DNA of 64,000 bases from Agrobacterium tumefaciens (lineage in GTDB: Bacteria; Pseudomonadota; Alphaproteobacteria; Rhizobiales; Rhizobiaceae), in contig NZ_CP115841.1 of assembly GCF_013318015.2 (NCBI RefSeq), positions 1,426,001-1,490,000 on the forward strand, in the 5' to 3' direction. A program made the position numbers and the translations under genes. Positions 47,310 through 57,051 of this stretch are shown here, piece after piece. The first letter of the stretch is position 1. Every line of letters starts with the position of its first letter. The notes under the pieces are model-generated. The model was not told the DNA's origin and did not search any database. It saw nothing but the letters and a program-made list of their open reading frames with translations.

Positions 47310-48074
47310 ATGAACCGTCGCCGCCGTATTTACGAAGGCAAGGCCAAGATCCTCTACGAAGGTCCGGAGCCAGGCACGCTTATCCAGTTCTTCAAGGACG
47401 ATGCGACTGCCTTCAACAAGAAAAAACACGAAGTCATCGACGGCAAAGGTGTGTTGAACAACCGGATTTGTGAATATGTTTTCACGCATCTGAACAAGAT
47501 CGGCATTCCCACACACTTCATTCGCCGCCTCAACATGCGCGAGCAGTTGATCAAGGAAGTCGAGATGATCCCGCTCGAGATCGTCGTGCGCAATGTCGCC
47601 GCCGGCTCGCTGTCGAAGCGACTTGGCATCGATGAAGGCGTGGTTCTGCCGCGCTCCATCATCGAGTTCTACTACAAGTCCGACGAGCTGGAAGACCCGA
47701 TGGTCTCCGAAGAGCACATCACGGCCTTCGGCTGGGCCAACCCTGCCGAGCTTGACGACATCATGGCACTGGCAATCCGTGTCAACGACTTCCTGTCCGG
47801 CCTGTTCTTGGGCGTCGGCATCCAGCTGGTCGACTTCAAAATCGAATGCGGCCGCCTGTTTGAAGGCGACATGATGCGCATCATCCTCGCCGACGAGATT
47901 TCGCCCGACAGCTGCCGCCTGTGGGACATCGAGACCCAGAAAAAAATGGACAAGGACCTGTTCCGCCGCGACATGGGCGGCCTCGTGGAAGCCTATTCCG
48001 AAGTGGCACGCCGTCTCGGCATCATCAATGAAAACGAACCGATCCGCGGCACCGGCCCTGTCCTGGTAAAGTAA
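47310..48074 (+). CDS. purC: Phosphoribosylaminoimidazole-succinocarboxamide synthase
   Basis: A 254-residue SAICAR synthetase, which joins CAIR and aspartate with ATP in purine synthesis. Seen: [11 protein letters not shown] near residue 7, [41 protein letters not shown] and [20 protein letters not shown] near residues 181-200. Length is normal. purS follows 55 bases downstream. Confidence 0.96.
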   Translation: MNRRRRIYEGKAKILYEGPEPGTLIQFFKDDATAFNKKKHEVIDGKGVLNNRICEYVFTHLNKIGIPTHFIRRLNMREQLIKEVEMIPLEIVVRNVAAGSLSKRLGIDEGVVLPRSIIEFYYKSDELEDPMVSEEHITAFGWANPAELDDIMALAIRVNDFLSGLFLGVGIQLVDFKIECGRLFEGDMMRIILADEISPDSCRLWDIETQKKMDKDLFRRDMGGLVEAYSEVARRLGIINENEPIRGTGPVLVK

Positions 48075-48129
48075 TTTCGGCCTCGTGAAATAATATCGGC
48101 CTAGCAAGGTAAAATCAGGAGAAGATCAG

Positions 48130-48372
48130 GTGATCAAGGCACGGGTGACTGTTACGCTGAAGAACGGCGTTCTCGATCCGCAGGGCAAGGCAATCGAAGG
48201 CGCACTCGGCAGCCTCGGTTTCGGTGGCGTCGGCCATGTCCGTCAGGGCAAGGTCTTCGATCTGGAACTGGAAGGTGCAGACAAGGCCAAGGCCGAGACC
48301 GACCTGAAGGCGATGTGCGAAAAGCTCTTGGCCAATACGGTTATCGAAAACTACTCTATCGCCATTCTCTAA
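48130..48372 (+). CDS. purS: Phosphoribosylformylglycinamidine synthase subunit PurS
   Basis: An 80-residue bridging subunit of the three-part FGAM synthase. It begins at [23 protein letters not shown] with the PurS family signature, then [23 protein letters not shown] lies about seven bases upstream. PurS links PurQ (glutaminase) to PurL and is needed for ammonia transfer. purQ begins 20 bases after its stop. Confidence 0.95.
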   Translation: MIKARVTVTLKNGVLDPQGKAIEGALGSLGFGGVGHVRQGKVFDLELEGADKAKAETDLKAMCEKLLANTVIENYSIAIL

Positions 48373-48392
48373 AGCCGCAGGAGCCGCCGACC

Positions 48393-49064
48393 ATGAAATC
48401 CGCTGTCGTCCAACTTCCCGGCCTCAACCGCGATCGCGACATGATCGCGGCACTCACGAAAATCTCCGGCAAGGCGCCCGTCACCATCTGGCAGACGGAG
48501 ACGACTATCCCGGATGTCGACCTGATCGTCATTCCGGGCGGCTTTTCCTATGGCGACTATCTACGTTGCGGCGCAATTGCTGCACGCATGCCGGTCATGC
48601 AGGCCATTCGCGAAAAGGCTGAGCAGGGCGTCAAGGTTCTCGGCGTCTGCAACGGCTTCCAGATTTTGGTCGAAGCGGGCATGCTGCCGGGCGCGCTGAT
48701 GCGCAACGCCTCACTGAAATTCGTCTGCCGCGAAGTGAAACTCGAAGTCGTCAACAACGACACCGAATTCACCCGCGCCTATGACAAGGGCCAGGTTCTG
48801 CGCTGCCCCGTCGCCCACCACGATGGCAACTATTTCCTCGATACGGATGAGCTTAAGTCCGTCGAAGACAACGGTCAGGTCGTTTTCCGTTATGCAGATG
48901 GCACCAATCCGAACGGTTCGCTGAACGACATTGCCGGCGTCATCAACGCCAAGGGCAACGTTCTCGGCATGATGCCGCACCCGGAAAACCTGATCGAAGC
49001 TGCCCATGGCGGCAATGACGGCCGTGGCCTCTTCGCCTCGGCGCTTGGCGTTATCGCAGCCTGA
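48393..49064 (+). CDS. purQ: Phosphoribosylformylglycinamidine synthase subunit PurQ
   Basis: A 223-residue glutamine amidotransferase that provides ammonia to PurL. The catalytic C is in [15 protein letters not shown] near residue 88 and the H and E of the triad lie in [12 protein letters not shown]. The start [16 protein letters not shown] is typical. It lies 20 bases after purS; PurL is separated by 3.2 kb of unrelated genes. Confidence 0.96.
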   Translation: MKSAVVQLPGLNRDRDMIAALTKISGKAPVTIWQTETTIPDVDLIVIPGGFSYGDYLRCGAIAARMPVMQAIREKAEQGVKVLGVCNGFQILVEAGMLPGALMRNASLKFVCREVKLEVVNNDTEFTRAYDKGQVLRCPVAHHDGNYFLDTDELKSVEDNGQVVFRYADGTNPNGSLNDIAGVINAKGNVLGMMPHPENLIEAAHGGNDGRGLFASALGVIAA

Positions 49065-49147
49065 CAAGCGGGCGGGCCATCCGCCTGCCCTCTTCCCGAT
49101 GATGCTCTTTATGGCTCCAGTTTTTGGCCCTTACCTTGGATGACGCG

Positions 49148-49555
49148 ATGAACCGCCTGCTCCGTTCCCACGCCCCGAAGGCCGCTGGATTGCTTCTCGC
49201 CGCAGCAGCGCTTGCTGCGTGCCAGCCCAAGCCGCAACCGGCATCGTCCTCCGCATCCCGTGCGGCATTACCGACGATGGAGCGAATCGCGCTTGGCGCC
49301 AATGCTTGCTGGTTCAAATCGGGCGATCCGGCGTTCAAGGCCTATCGCCTGGCGCCCGAACTCAACTCCTTCTCGGGCCGTCCGCGCATTCTGCTCGTAC
49401 CGCGCAACAGCCCGGAATCGCGCCCGATGCTGGTTATTCAGGCAGAAGGCAACCCGGCAAAGCTCGACGCTTTCGGCCCCGTTATGAACGAAGCCATCTC
49501 CGGGCGCATCGCAACCGACGTCAAACGCTGGGCGAATGGCGGCAAGGGCTGCTGA
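49148..49555 (+). CDS. Small lipoprotein, unrecognised
   Basis: A 135-residue protein with a lipoprotein signal: basic N-terminus MNRLLRSHAPKAAG, hydrophobic core, then the lipobox LAAC near residue 24. The mature part is soluble and short with no family I know (ERIALGANACWFKSGDPAF, RPRILLVPRNSPES). ATG at 49148 is chosen because it places the lipobox correctly. It follows purQ by 83 bases. Confidence 0.7.
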   Translation: MNRLLRSHAPKAAGLLLAAAALAACQPKPQPASSSASRAALPTMERIALGANACWFKSGDPAFKAYRLAPELNSFSGRPRILLVPRNSPESRPMLVIQAEGNPAKLDAFGPVMNEAISGRIATDVKRWANGGKGC

Positions 49556-49590
49556 TCGGGCAAAACTGCGCTAAAAGCCGGCCAAATACA

Positions 49591-49630
49591 AAAAAGACCC
49601 GCCGACGCCGGTTGGGACTGGCGTGGCGGG
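49591..49630 (-). terminator. Terminator of the DUF1127 gene
   Basis: On the minus strand, CCCGCC/GGCGGG and CGCC/GGCG form a stem (49598-49630 with an interior bulge) and the left arm is followed by TTTTTT. It lies just after the stop of the DUF1127 gene and faces the lipoprotein gene. Confidence 0.7.
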
Positions 49631-49687
49631 CCTGCCGAATGGCTGTTCAGGCACCGGGGAAAGATGGCGCCGCTCTCCGGCAGAAAA

Positions 49688-49993
49688 TCAAAGCGGCCGC
49701 GACGGCCATGAAAACAGCTGCGATCTCGCGGCCTCCTTCAAGGCCTCGTCCCGCGTAACGCCGATATCGTCCAGAAGATCGTCGGACAATTCCCGCAAGG
49801 CAAGCCGTCCCTGACGTTTGCCATGCCAGTTGGACAATCCTGCAATCAGGCGGCCAATAAGCGTGTGAGCGATCCGGGCCGGAAAGGGCGACGGTGCGAC
49901 CATGTCGCCGGTATCGCGGAACACGCGTTCCCGTTCGTAGCCGTCAGGATAAAGCGTATCCGCTGTCGAAAGGTATTGATCCATCTTGCGCAT
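49688..49993 (-). CDS. DUF1127 (YjiS-like) small protein
   Basis: A 101-residue protein whose C-terminal third is the DUF1127 domain: RQGRLALRELSDDLLDDIGVTRDEALKE (in part, RLALRELSDDLLDDIG). DUF1127 proteins are small, basic and Arg-rich; some bind RNA and modulate carbon, phosphate or stress regulation in alphaproteobacteria. It is transcribed away from the MocR-type regulator gene, with the operator-like repeats in the shared spacer, so it is a probable target of that regulator. Confidence 0.85.
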   Translation of the reverse strand: MRKMDQYLSTADTLYPDGYERERVFRDTGDMVAPSPFPARIAHTLIGRLIAGLSNWHGKRQGRLALRELSDDLLDDIGVTRDEALKEAARSQLFSWPSRPL

Positions 49994-50043
49994 ATTGCAC
50001 CTATTGTCTCCGTGCGTTTGATCTCATTGACTGCATCCGATAA

Positions 50044-50082
50044 ATACAATTGACTTGCGGACAGATACAATGCATAAATTGT
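50044..50082. promoter_or_regulatory. MocR operator-like repeats between the DUF1127 and regulator genes
   Basis: ATACAAT occurs at 50044-50050 and 50065-50071, a 21-base spacing, i.e. two helical turns. The second is followed by ATTGT at 50078-50082, so that ACAAT and ATTGT also form an inverted pair. MocR/PdxR-type regulators usually bind direct repeats spaced by whole helical turns in the intergenic region of the gene they control. Confidence 0.6.
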
Positions 50083-50086
50083 CACC

Positions 50087-51505
50087 ATGACAAATTGGCT
50101 TCCCGATATCACCGAGGGCAACGGCCCCATCTACCTTCGCCTCGCGGACAAGATCGAAGGCGCAATTTCGGATGGCATCTTGCAGGCCGGGTCGAAATTG
50201 CCGCCGCAACGCAATCTCGCTTTCGATCTGGGCGTTACAATCGGTACAATCAGCCGGGCATATGCCCTCATCCACGAACGCGGCCTCGTCAGCGGCGAAG
50301 TCGGCCGTGGCACCTATGTCAACGAGCGTAAGGCTGCCGCCCCATTATCACGCGTGGAACCGACGGCATCGGCATTCGGCGGCACGCGCTACGCGGTGGA
50401 CACCAGCGCCGAATTCCGCCTGAACACCACGGCTGCTCCCGATGTCGGGCAGAGCGCGCTGGTCAGCAAACACGTCGAGGCCGTGACGAGAGAGCATTCG
50501 TTCGAAATTTCCAACTACACCCGCTCCTTTCCCGACAACTGGTGCATGGCGGGCGTTCGCTGGCTTTCCCAGAATGGCTGGTCGCCGAAACCGGAAAACA
50601 TCGTTTCGACGCTTGGCGCCCATGCTGCGGTGATGAGTGTGGTGACGGCAATGACCGCGCCGGGCGACCGTATCGTTTTCGAACCCCTCACCTATTCCCA
50701 TATCAGCCGCAGCGCCGCCCTTGCCGGACGGCGGGTAACACTGGTGGAAGTGGATGAGAAAGGCATTCTCCCCGATGATTTCGAGCGCGTTTGCGCCCAA
50801 CAGCATCCAAAGATGATCTTCCTGATGTCGGCGGGCCAGAACCCGACCTGCGCCACCCTGCCCGAGGAGCGGCGGCGGGCGATCGCCGATATCGCCCGCA
50901 GATACGGCGTATGGATCGTGGAGGACAATCTCTATGGCGCCATGACGCGGGATGCGATCCCACTCATTGCGGAATTCGCGCCCGATCTTACCTTCGTTGT
51001 CGGCGGCCTGTCGAAATCCGTTTCCGCCGGCGTCAGGGGTGGCTGGGTCGCCTGCCCGGCGCAATTCGCCTCGAGAATTCGCATTTCGCATTCGATGATA
51101 ACCGGCGGACTGCCGTTCATGCTCGCCGAACTGAATGCACGCCTCGTCAACAGCGGCGACGCAGACGACATCCGCAAGGACTGTATCGCCGAGATCAACC
51201 AGCGCGAGGCCCTCGCCAGACGCATCTTTGCAGGGCTGGAATTCAACTCCCTGCCAGACATCGCCTTTCTGTGGCTGAGGCTGCCTGAACCGTGGCTGTC
51301 TGGAACCTTCCGCAGCGCTGCCATGAAGGAAGGTGTGCTGATAGACGACGAGGACGAGTTTAAGGCCGGGCGCACGGAGAAGGTTTACCACCGTGTCCGC
51401 ATCAGCCTTTCCGGGCCGTCAAACCAGGAAGAACTGAAGCATGCCCTGGGTATCCTGCGGCATTTGCTCGACAATGGTTCAGCCGGCTACGAAAGCGAGG
51501 CGTGA
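50087..51505 (+). CDS. MocR-type GntR-family transcription regulator with PLP-dependent aminotransferase-like domain
   Basis: A 472-residue regulator. The N-terminal GntR winged helix (about residues 13-80) has IYLRLADKIEGAISDGIL, LPPQRNLAFDLGVTIGTISR and GLVSGEVGRGTYV. The C-terminal aminotransferase-like fold follows a linker (about 81-140) and carries the PLP lysine at residue 310 in GGLSKSVSAGVRGGW. Such proteins bind PLP or amines as effectors. Its gene diverges from the DUF1127 gene, with 93 bases containing two 21-base-spaced repeats, so it probably regulates that gene and itself. Confidence 0.88.
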   Translation: MTNWLPDITEGNGPIYLRLADKIEGAISDGILQAGSKLPPQRNLAFDLGVTIGTISRAYALIHERGLVSGEVGRGTYVNERKAAAPLSRVEPTASAFGGTRYAVDTSAEFRLNTTAAPDVGQSALVSKHVEAVTREHSFEISNYTRSFPDNWCMAGVRWLSQNGWSPKPENIVSTLGAHAAVMSVVTAMTAPGDRIVFEPLTYSHISRSAALAGRRVTLVEVDEKGILPDDFERVCAQQHPKMIFLMSAGQNPTCATLPEERRRAIADIARRYGVWIVEDNLYGAMTRDAIPLIAEFAPDLTFVVGGLSKSVSAGVRGGWVACPAQFASRIRISHSMITGGLPFMLAELNARLVNSGDADDIRKDCIAEINQREALARRIFAGLEFNSLPDIAFLWLRLPEPWLSGTFRSAAMKEGVLIDDEDEFKAGRTEKVYHRVRISLSGPSNQEELKHALGILRHLLDNGSAGYESEA

Positions 51506-51613
51506 GCGGGAACGAGTCTTTCCTGCAACACGCCCCCTTAATTCAGTAACTCATTATTTACCACGCCGACGAATCTGCCATCCTTTCCCTACTTCGGAGC
51601 GGGGAATGATTCG

Positions 51614-52204
51614 ATGGCAGCATTCAGTTCCATATCCGCCAGGGCATTTGTTGCTCTCGCGATGGTTTTCGCAGCATGTGTGTTGAGTGACATAACGCCG
51701 GCCGCCGCCGCAGACGGCACGGTGTTCGATGAATTGCGTTTCGGGGTCACAACCTCGCTCGCCGATCGCAATGGTGGCGGCGAAGATGGTGTATTCCCGG
51801 CCTTCACTGCCTATTTCGATCCTTTCGCGAGCGCCTCGGCTGTCACTTTTAGCGAAAAACTTGCCCGACCGCGTCTGCATCTCGGTGCGGAAATCGGCAC
51901 CGAGGGCGAAGCAAATACCATTTACGGCGGTATCAACTGGACCTTCGACCTCAATCCGAAGATTTTCGTCGACCTCGGCTTTGGCGGCCTGTGGCATGAC
52001 GGCAGGCTGAGAAATGGTCCGGGCGAAACTGGCGCGGAATTCGGTTGCCGCGTGCTTTTTCATGAATATGCCGCCATCGGATATCGCTTCAATAGCAACT
52101 GGAATATTTCGACCCAGATCGAACATGCCTCCCATGCCAATCTGTGCGACGGCCCCAATGACGGGCTGACGCGTGTCGGACTTATGGTCGGCTACAAGTT
52201 CTGA
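51614..52204 (+). CDS. PagL-like lipid A 3-O-deacylase (acyloxyacyl hydrolase)
   Basis: A 196-residue outer-membrane beta-barrel with a signal peptide (AAA-ADG near residue 33). It matches the PagL family: the catalytic H and S lie in EHASHANLC (H171, S173), and the C-terminal strand ends in GYKF with the F typical of outer-membrane proteins. It would remove the 3-O acyl chain from lipid A in the outer leaflet. It lies between the regulator gene and purL and is unrelated to purines. Confidence 0.85.
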   Translation: MAAFSSISARAFVALAMVFAACVLSDITPAAAADGTVFDELRFGVTTSLADRNGGGEDGVFPAFTAYFDPFASASAVTFSEKLARPRLHLGAEIGTEGEANTIYGGINWTFDLNPKIFVDLGFGGLWHDGRLRNGPGETGAEFGCRVLFHEYAAIGYRFNSNWNISTQIEHASHANLCDGPNDGLTRVGLMVGYKF

Positions 52205-52318
52205 ATAACCCAACAAAGCAGCGTTTTGCTGGCAAAACTGCGCATTTTCCTGTCGCACGGAGAGGCCTCTTGCGCTAAAGAACCGGAAACTTTCCTCGGC
52301 TCGAACCGCGTGAGACCT

Positions 52319-54553
52319 ATGTCGATTCCAAACTCCATCAAGATCACCCCGGAACTCGTTGCATCCCACGGGCTGAAGCCCGACGAATACCAGCGTATCC
52401 TCGACCTGATCGGACGGGAGCCGAGCTTTACCGAGCTTGGCATTTTCTCGGCCATGTGGAACGAGCACTGCTCCTACAAGTCCTCCAAGAAATGGCTGAA
52501 GACCCTGCCCACCACGGGCCCGCGCGTCATTCAAGGCCCCGGCGAAAATGCCGGCGTGGTGGATATCGATGATGGCGACTGCGTCGTCTTCAAGATGGAA
52601 AGCCACAACCATCCGTCCTACATCGAGCCCTATCAGGGTGCGGCAACCGGCGTCGGCGGCATCCTGCGCGATGTCTTCACCATGGGCGCACGCCCGATCG
52701 CAGCCATGAATGCGCTACGTTTCGGCGCACCCGACCATCCGAAGACCCGCCACCTCGTGGCTGGCGTCGTCGCCGGTGTCGGCGGTTACGGCAACTCCTT
52801 CGGCGTGCCGACCGTCGGCGGCGAAGTGGAATTCGATCCCCGCTATAACGGCAACATCCTCGTCAACGCCTTTGCCGCCGGACTTGCCAAGTCCGATGCG
52901 ATCTTCCTTTCGGAAGCCAAGGGCGTCGGCCTGCCGGTGGTGTATCTCGGTGCGAAGACCGGCCGCGACGGCGTCGGCGGCGCGACCATGGCCTCTGCCG
53001 AATTTGATGAGTCGATCGAAGAAAAGCGCCCAACCGTTCAGGTCGGCGACCCCTTCACCGAAAAGTGCCTGCTGGAAGCCTGCCTCGAACTGATGAAAAC
53101 AGGCGCAGTCATCGCCATTCAGGACATGGGTGCCGCCGGCCTTACCTGCTCGGCCGTCGAAATGGGCGCCAAGGGCGATCTCGGCATCGAACTTGATCTC
53201 AACGCCGTACCGGTGCGCGAAGAGCGCATGACGGCCTACGAAATGATGCTGTCGGAAAGCCAGGAGCGCATGCTCATGGTTCTCGAGCCCTCCAAGGAAG
53301 AAGTCGCCAAGGCGATCTTCGTCAAATGGGGCCTGGACTTCGCCATCGTCGGCAAGACCACCGACGACCTGCGTTTCCGCGTGCTGCACAATGGCGAGGA
53401 AGTCGCCAACCTTCCGATCAAGGATCTCGGTGATCAGGCTCCGGAATACGACCGCCCGTGGACGCCCGCCAAGGTTCAGGCTCCGCTTGCGGAGAACGAC
53501 GTTCCTGATGCAGACATTGCCGACGCATTGGTGTCACTGGTCGGTTCGGCCAACAACTCCTCGCGCCGCTGGGTCTACGAACAGTATGACACGCTGATCC
53601 AGGGCAATTCCCTGCAGCTGCCGGGTGGCGATGCCGGCGTTGTCCGCGTTGAAGGCCATGACAAGAAGGCGCTCGCCTTCTCCTCCGACGTGACACCGCG
53701 TTATGTCGAGGCAGACGCCTTTGAAGGCGGCAAGCAGGCCGTGGCCGAATGCTGGCGCAACATCACCGCAACCGGCGCTTTGCCGCTCGCGGCCACCGAC
53801 AACCTCAATTTCGGCAATCCGGAAAAGCCCGAGATCATGAGCCAGCTCGTCCATGCCATCAAGGGCATCGGCGAAGCCTGCCGCGTACTGGAATTCCCGA
53901 TCGTTTCCGGCAACGTCTCGCTCTACAACGAGACCAACGGTCAGGCGATCCTGCCCACCCCCACCATCGGCGGCGTTGGCCTGCTGAAGGACTGGGGCCG
54001 TATGGCGCGCATCCGCTTTGCCGCCGCGGACGAAGTCGTGCTGCTGGCGGGCGCGCCTGCCGGTCTTGGCACCCATATTGCCCAGTCCGTCTACATGCGC
54101 GACGTGCATGGCCGCATCGATGGCCCGGCACCGCATGTCGATCTGGAAGCTGAAAAGAGAAATGGCGATTTCGTCCGCGCCCTTATCGCAGACGGTCTTG
54201 CCACAGCGGTTCACGACTGCTCCTCGGGCGGCCTGGCTCTCGCGGTTGCCGAAATGGCAATTTCCTCCGGCATCGGCGCGACGATCGACGCGGTCGAGGG
54301 CCATAATCCCGTCCTCACCTTCTATGGCGAAGATCAGGGCCGTTATGTGCTGACCGTCAAGAAGAGCGATCTGGATGAAGTGCGCGCGGCAGCGAAGGCA
54401 GCGGGCGTTTCCTGCCCGGCGATCGGCGTCACCGGCGGCTCAAGCGTAAAGCTGGGCACGGCACGCGCTATCGAGATTAAAGAATTGCACTTGGCCTATG
54501 AATCGTGGTTCCCTCAATTCATGGATGGCGAAACTCTAATCGCCGCAGAATGA
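52319..54553 (+). CDS. purL: Phosphoribosylformylglycinamidine synthase subunit PurL
   Basis: A 744-residue ATPase subunit, the short form that works with separate PurS and PurQ. Landmarks: [15 protein letters not shown] near residues 48-62, then [31 protein letters not shown], and [19 protein letters not shown] at 52319 ([10 protein letters not shown]) is the family start; a reading 31 codons earlier has no support. bolA follows 16 bases after its stop, so the two are co-transcribed. Confidence 0.96.
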   Translation: MSIPNSIKITPELVASHGLKPDEYQRILDLIGREPSFTELGIFSAMWNEHCSYKSSKKWLKTLPTTGPRVIQGPGENAGVVDIDDGDCVVFKMESHNHPSYIEPYQGAATGVGGILRDVFTMGARPIAAMNALRFGAPDHPKTRHLVAGVVAGVGGYGNSFGVPTVGGEVEFDPRYNGNILVNAFAAGLAKSDAIFLSEAKGVGLPVVYLGAKTGRDGVGGATMASAEFDESIEEKRPTVQVGDPFTEKCLLEACLELMKTGAVIAIQDMGAAGLTCSAVEMGAKGDLGIELDLNAVPVREERMTAYEMMLSESQERMLMVLEPSKEEVAKAIFVKWGLDFAIVGKTTDDLRFRVLHNGEEVANLPIKDLGDQAPEYDRPWTPAKVQAPLAENDVPDADIADALVSLVGSANNSSRRWVYEQYDTLIQGNSLQLPGGDAGVVRVEGHDKKALAFSSDVTPRYVEADAFEGGKQAVAECWRNITATGALPLAATDNLNFGNPEKPEIMSQLVHAIKGIGEACRVLEFPIVSGNVSLYNETNGQAILPTPTIGGVGLLKDWGRMARIRFAAADEVVLLAGAPAGLGTHIAQSVYMRDVHGRIDGPAPHVDLEAEKRNGDFVRALIADGLATAVHDCSSGGLALAVAEMAISSGIGATIDAVEGHNPVLTFYGEDQGRYVLTVKKSDLDEVRAAAKAAGVSCPAIGVTGGSSVKLGTARAIEIKELHLAYESWFPQFMDGETLIAAE

Positions 54554-54569
54554 ATTAAGGAGATACACC

Positions 54570-54803
54570 ATGCCCATGAAACCCGGCGACATTGAAGACA
54601 TGATTAAGGCGGGAATTCCCGGGGCAAAGGTCACGATCCGCGATCTGGCCGGTGATGGCGATCATTACGCGGCGGAAGTCGTCGCGGATGCTTTCAAGGG
54701 CAAGACCCGCGTGCAGCAGCACCAGATGGTCTATGACGCGCTGAAGGGCAATATGGGCGGTGTTCTGCACGCCCTTGCCCTGCAGACCTCGGCTCCCGAA
54801 TGA
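54570..54803 (+). CDS. BolA-family protein
   Basis: A 77-residue BolA protein. Its fold signature runs PGDIEDMIKAGIPGAKVTIR, then GDGDHYAAEVVADAFKGKTR with the cluster-binding H, then VQQHQMVYDAL. BolA proteins bind [2Fe-2S] clusters together with monothiol glutaredoxins; the glutaredoxin gene is only 1.8 kb away on the same strand, separated by two unrelated genes. AAGGAG lies upstream of the ATG. Confidence 0.93.
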   Translation: MPMKPGDIEDMIKAGIPGAKVTIRDLAGDGDHYAAEVVADAFKGKTRVQQHQMVYDALKGNMGGVLHALALQTSAPE

Positions 54804-54882
54804 CTGCGCCCGGAAAAGCGTCTCCGGCAGGACGGTTTCACTGTCCTTGCCGCGGCAACGCTTGAAGCCATGGATTGAAAAA

Positions 54883-54916
54883 GGCCCGCGGGAGACTGTC
54901 ACGCGGGCCTTTTCTT
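54883..54916. terminator. Terminator after bolA
   Basis: GGCCCGCG (54883-54890) pairs with CGCGGGCC (54902-54909), followed by TTTTCTTTT; A's to the left give a T-run on the minus strand too, so it also serves the convergent hydrolase gene. Confidence 0.8.
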
Positions 54917-54939
54917 TTCCGGCAAATGGCGCGTGCCGC

Positions 54940-56088
54940 TTACAAAACAGGTGGCTGCTGCGATTCCAGATCGGCAAAGGAGGCAGCCGGCAACGGCCCA
55001 GCCGTCAGCAGGGTAAAATCGTAACCGGACTTGCGGTCCGGCCCCAGAACATATTGCCGGTGCATGCGCAGGAAGTTGCGCTTGTTCTTTTTGTAGCGGT
55101 CGGGTGAAAGCGAGTGCTTGAAACGGATCGGCACGATCTTCGGCTGCGGCGCATCCTTGTGCCCGGTCAGCGCCACGGTGTTGCAGCGGTAGAGGTGGAT
55201 CGGATCCGTCAGGCACTGGATATCGAACCATGTCACTTCAGGGTGACGCGCAATCACGCCGACGCTCTGGCGAAGCCTGTCCGCACTCGACAGCAGCGCG
55301 CATTGCAGCGCAGCGCCACCGAGCGTCGCAAAGGAAAGCTTCCGGCCATCCAGCGCATCTGGCCGCAGTTCCAGCACACGGCCTATCACGGCGAGCGCCA
55401 GGCTGGCGCCCATGCTATGCGACACGACCAGAACCTCCTCAGACGGCTGCTCCAGCGCCTTGAGAACGAGGGCTGCCTTCTCTTCGATCCAGTTGCGGGC
55501 AATCGGCTCATCGCGCCCGACGGCCAGCGCAAAGCGCCAATCGGCATAAAGATGCAACGTATGAAACCGCTCGGCGAAAGGCAGAAACGCCTTCACGAAG
55601 AACAAGGCCGCAGCGGGAAGACTGATCGCAAGCAACCAGAGCGGCAAACCGAACAGCCATGGCGAGAGCGCGATCCCCGCCGCAAGCGCACCCCCCACCA
55701 GCATCAGCAGAAACGGGAAAATGAAGAACAGGCCGAAACGCCAGGCATGACGGAGGTAACGCCCTGCACCACCTTCCGCGACGATACCGGCCGCAGCCGC
55801 AAAGCCTAGTGCGATCTGCCGCCAGAGTGGCGCATCCCGCAGGCGCGATATCACAGCATTGTGGTCGTAGACGAAGATGGTGGAACGCGTCCGCCAGTCG
55901 CCGGCCGAGGCCTCCACCGAGAATGTTTCGCCAGCCGGCGAGTTCTCCAGCGCACCCACGGCATAATTGACATCCCACGTCTTGCCAGCAAGCGCTGCCG
56001 CCCGCTGATAGCGCAGATGATGCGCAGCCGCATCGAGCGGATCGAAGCCCGGGAAATAAAGAACAAGTCGTGACTTGACGGTCGGCAT
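54940..56088 (-). CDS. Membrane-anchored alpha/beta hydrolase-like protein
   Basis: A 382-residue protein. It begins LVLYFPGFDPLDAAAHHLRY, has two membrane helices (about residues 116-155) and then a soluble domain with the nucleophile motif VLVVSHSMGASLALAVIG (S in S-H-S-M-G, near residue 215). No clear acid or histidine partner is certain; ECDH-type residues such as H258 and D287 are candidates. I cannot name the family. It lies between bolA and the small basic protein gene on the opposite strand. Confidence 0.65.
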   Translation of the reverse strand: MPTVKSRLVLYFPGFDPLDAAAHHLRYQRAAALAGKTWDVNYAVGALENSPAGETFSVEASAGDWRTRSTIFVYDHNAVISRLRDAPLWRQIALGFAAAAGIVAEGGAGRYLRHAWRFGLFFIFPFLLMLVGGALAAGIALSPWLFGLPLWLLAISLPAAALFFVKAFLPFAERFHTLHLYADWRFALAVGRDEPIARNWIEEKAALVLKALEQPSEEVLVVSHSMGASLALAVIGRVLELRPDALDGRKLSFATLGGAALQCALLSSADRLRQSVGVIARHPEVTWFDIQCLTDPIHLYRCNTVALTGHKDAPQPKIVPIRFKHSLSPDRYKKNKRNFLRMHRQYVLGPDRKSGYDFTLLTAGPLPAASFADLESQQPPVL

Positions 56089-56197
56089 GCATAAACCCTC
56101 GGGCTGGAGACACCCGAAAGGATCGCTTGATACAGTGGGCGATGCACGTATAGTAAAAAACGCGACGGAAATATGATTTATTTGTTGCGAGGGAATT

Positions 56198-56449
56198 TTG
56201 TCTGGGATCGTCGATCAATTGCTAAACGGCGTCGTCAAAGGCGCTCTGTCCGAAGTCCTCGCCAAGACAGGCCTTCGCAAAACCCGCCGCATCCGCCGCC
56301 GGACCAAAAGTAACACGTCCCTCGCAGGCGGCATCGTCGGCTCCGTGCTGGAAGCGGCAATCAAAGCAGCCGTCAAACCCAAGCCGGCCAAAAAACAGGT
56401 GAGCAAAAGACGCACCGCCGCCGCGCGCAGCAGACAGCGGCTTCGATGA
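56198..56449 (+). CDS. Small basic protein, unrecognised
   Basis: An 83-residue protein starting from TTG, with GCGAGGG seven bases upstream. MSGIVDQLLNGVVKGALSEVL, then two clusters of Arg/Lys (LRKTRRIRRRTK and KKQVSKRRTAAARSRQRLR) around a short amphipathic or membrane-like segment AGGIVGSVLEAAIKAAV. Charge suggests nucleic-acid or membrane binding. No family known to me. Confidence 0.55.
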   Translation: MSGIVDQLLNGVVKGALSEVLAKTGLRKTRRIRRRTKSNTSLAGGIVGSVLEAAIKAAVKPKPAKKQVSKRRTAAARSRQRLR

Positions 56450-56619
56450 TGCATCACCTCAGCGTGCTTCCCACCTGGTAGCCAAGGTTTCGGCCGTCAC
56501 TTTGCGACTACACAGCAGCGTATTTTTTACGCTTCCCGGGTGGAAATCGCGCCGCGACATGTTATTTAGGGACAAAGTCAAAGCAGCGGCCTTGAACCGC
56601 ATGTGAAAGGAATAGGCCT

Positions 56620-56955
56620 ATGAGCGGCATTCACGATATGATCGACAGTGAAGTGAAGAGCAACGACATCGTTCTTTTCATGAAGGGCACCCCGCAATTC
56701 CCGCAGTGCGGTTTTTCCGGTCAGGTCGTACAGATTCTCGACTATCTTGGCGTCGACTACAAGGGCGTCAATGTGCTCGCCGATGCCGACATCCGTCAGG
56801 GCATCAAGGATTATTCCAACTGGCCGACCATCCCGCAGCTCTACGTCAAGGGCGAATTCGTCGGCGGCTGTGACATCGTAAGAGAGATGTTCCAGTCCGG
56901 TGAACTTCAAAATCACTTCCAAGAACAGGGTATCAGCGTCCGCGGCGCGGCCTGA
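56620..56955 (+). CDS. grxD: Monothiol glutaredoxin
   Basis: A 111-residue CGFS-type glutaredoxin: [19 protein letters not shown] carries the single active cysteine at residue 30, and [18 protein letters not shown] follows. It binds a bridging [2Fe-2S] cluster with glutathione and a BolA partner and delivers it to targets or iron-sensing factors. The bolA gene lies upstream on the same strand. Confidence 0.95.
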   Translation: MSGIHDMIDSEVKSNDIVLFMKGTPQFPQCGFSGQVVQILDYLGVDYKGVNVLADADIRQGIKDYSNWPTIPQLYVKGEFVGGCDIVREMFQSGELQNHFQEQGISVRGAA

Positions 56956-57051
56956 TTTCGGCCGGTTCATCCGGCCCACCCTGATTGTCAGAAAACTTAT
57001 GCCAGGCGTTGCTTCATGCAACGCCTTTGCCGTTCTTTTTGGGGCAATCCT

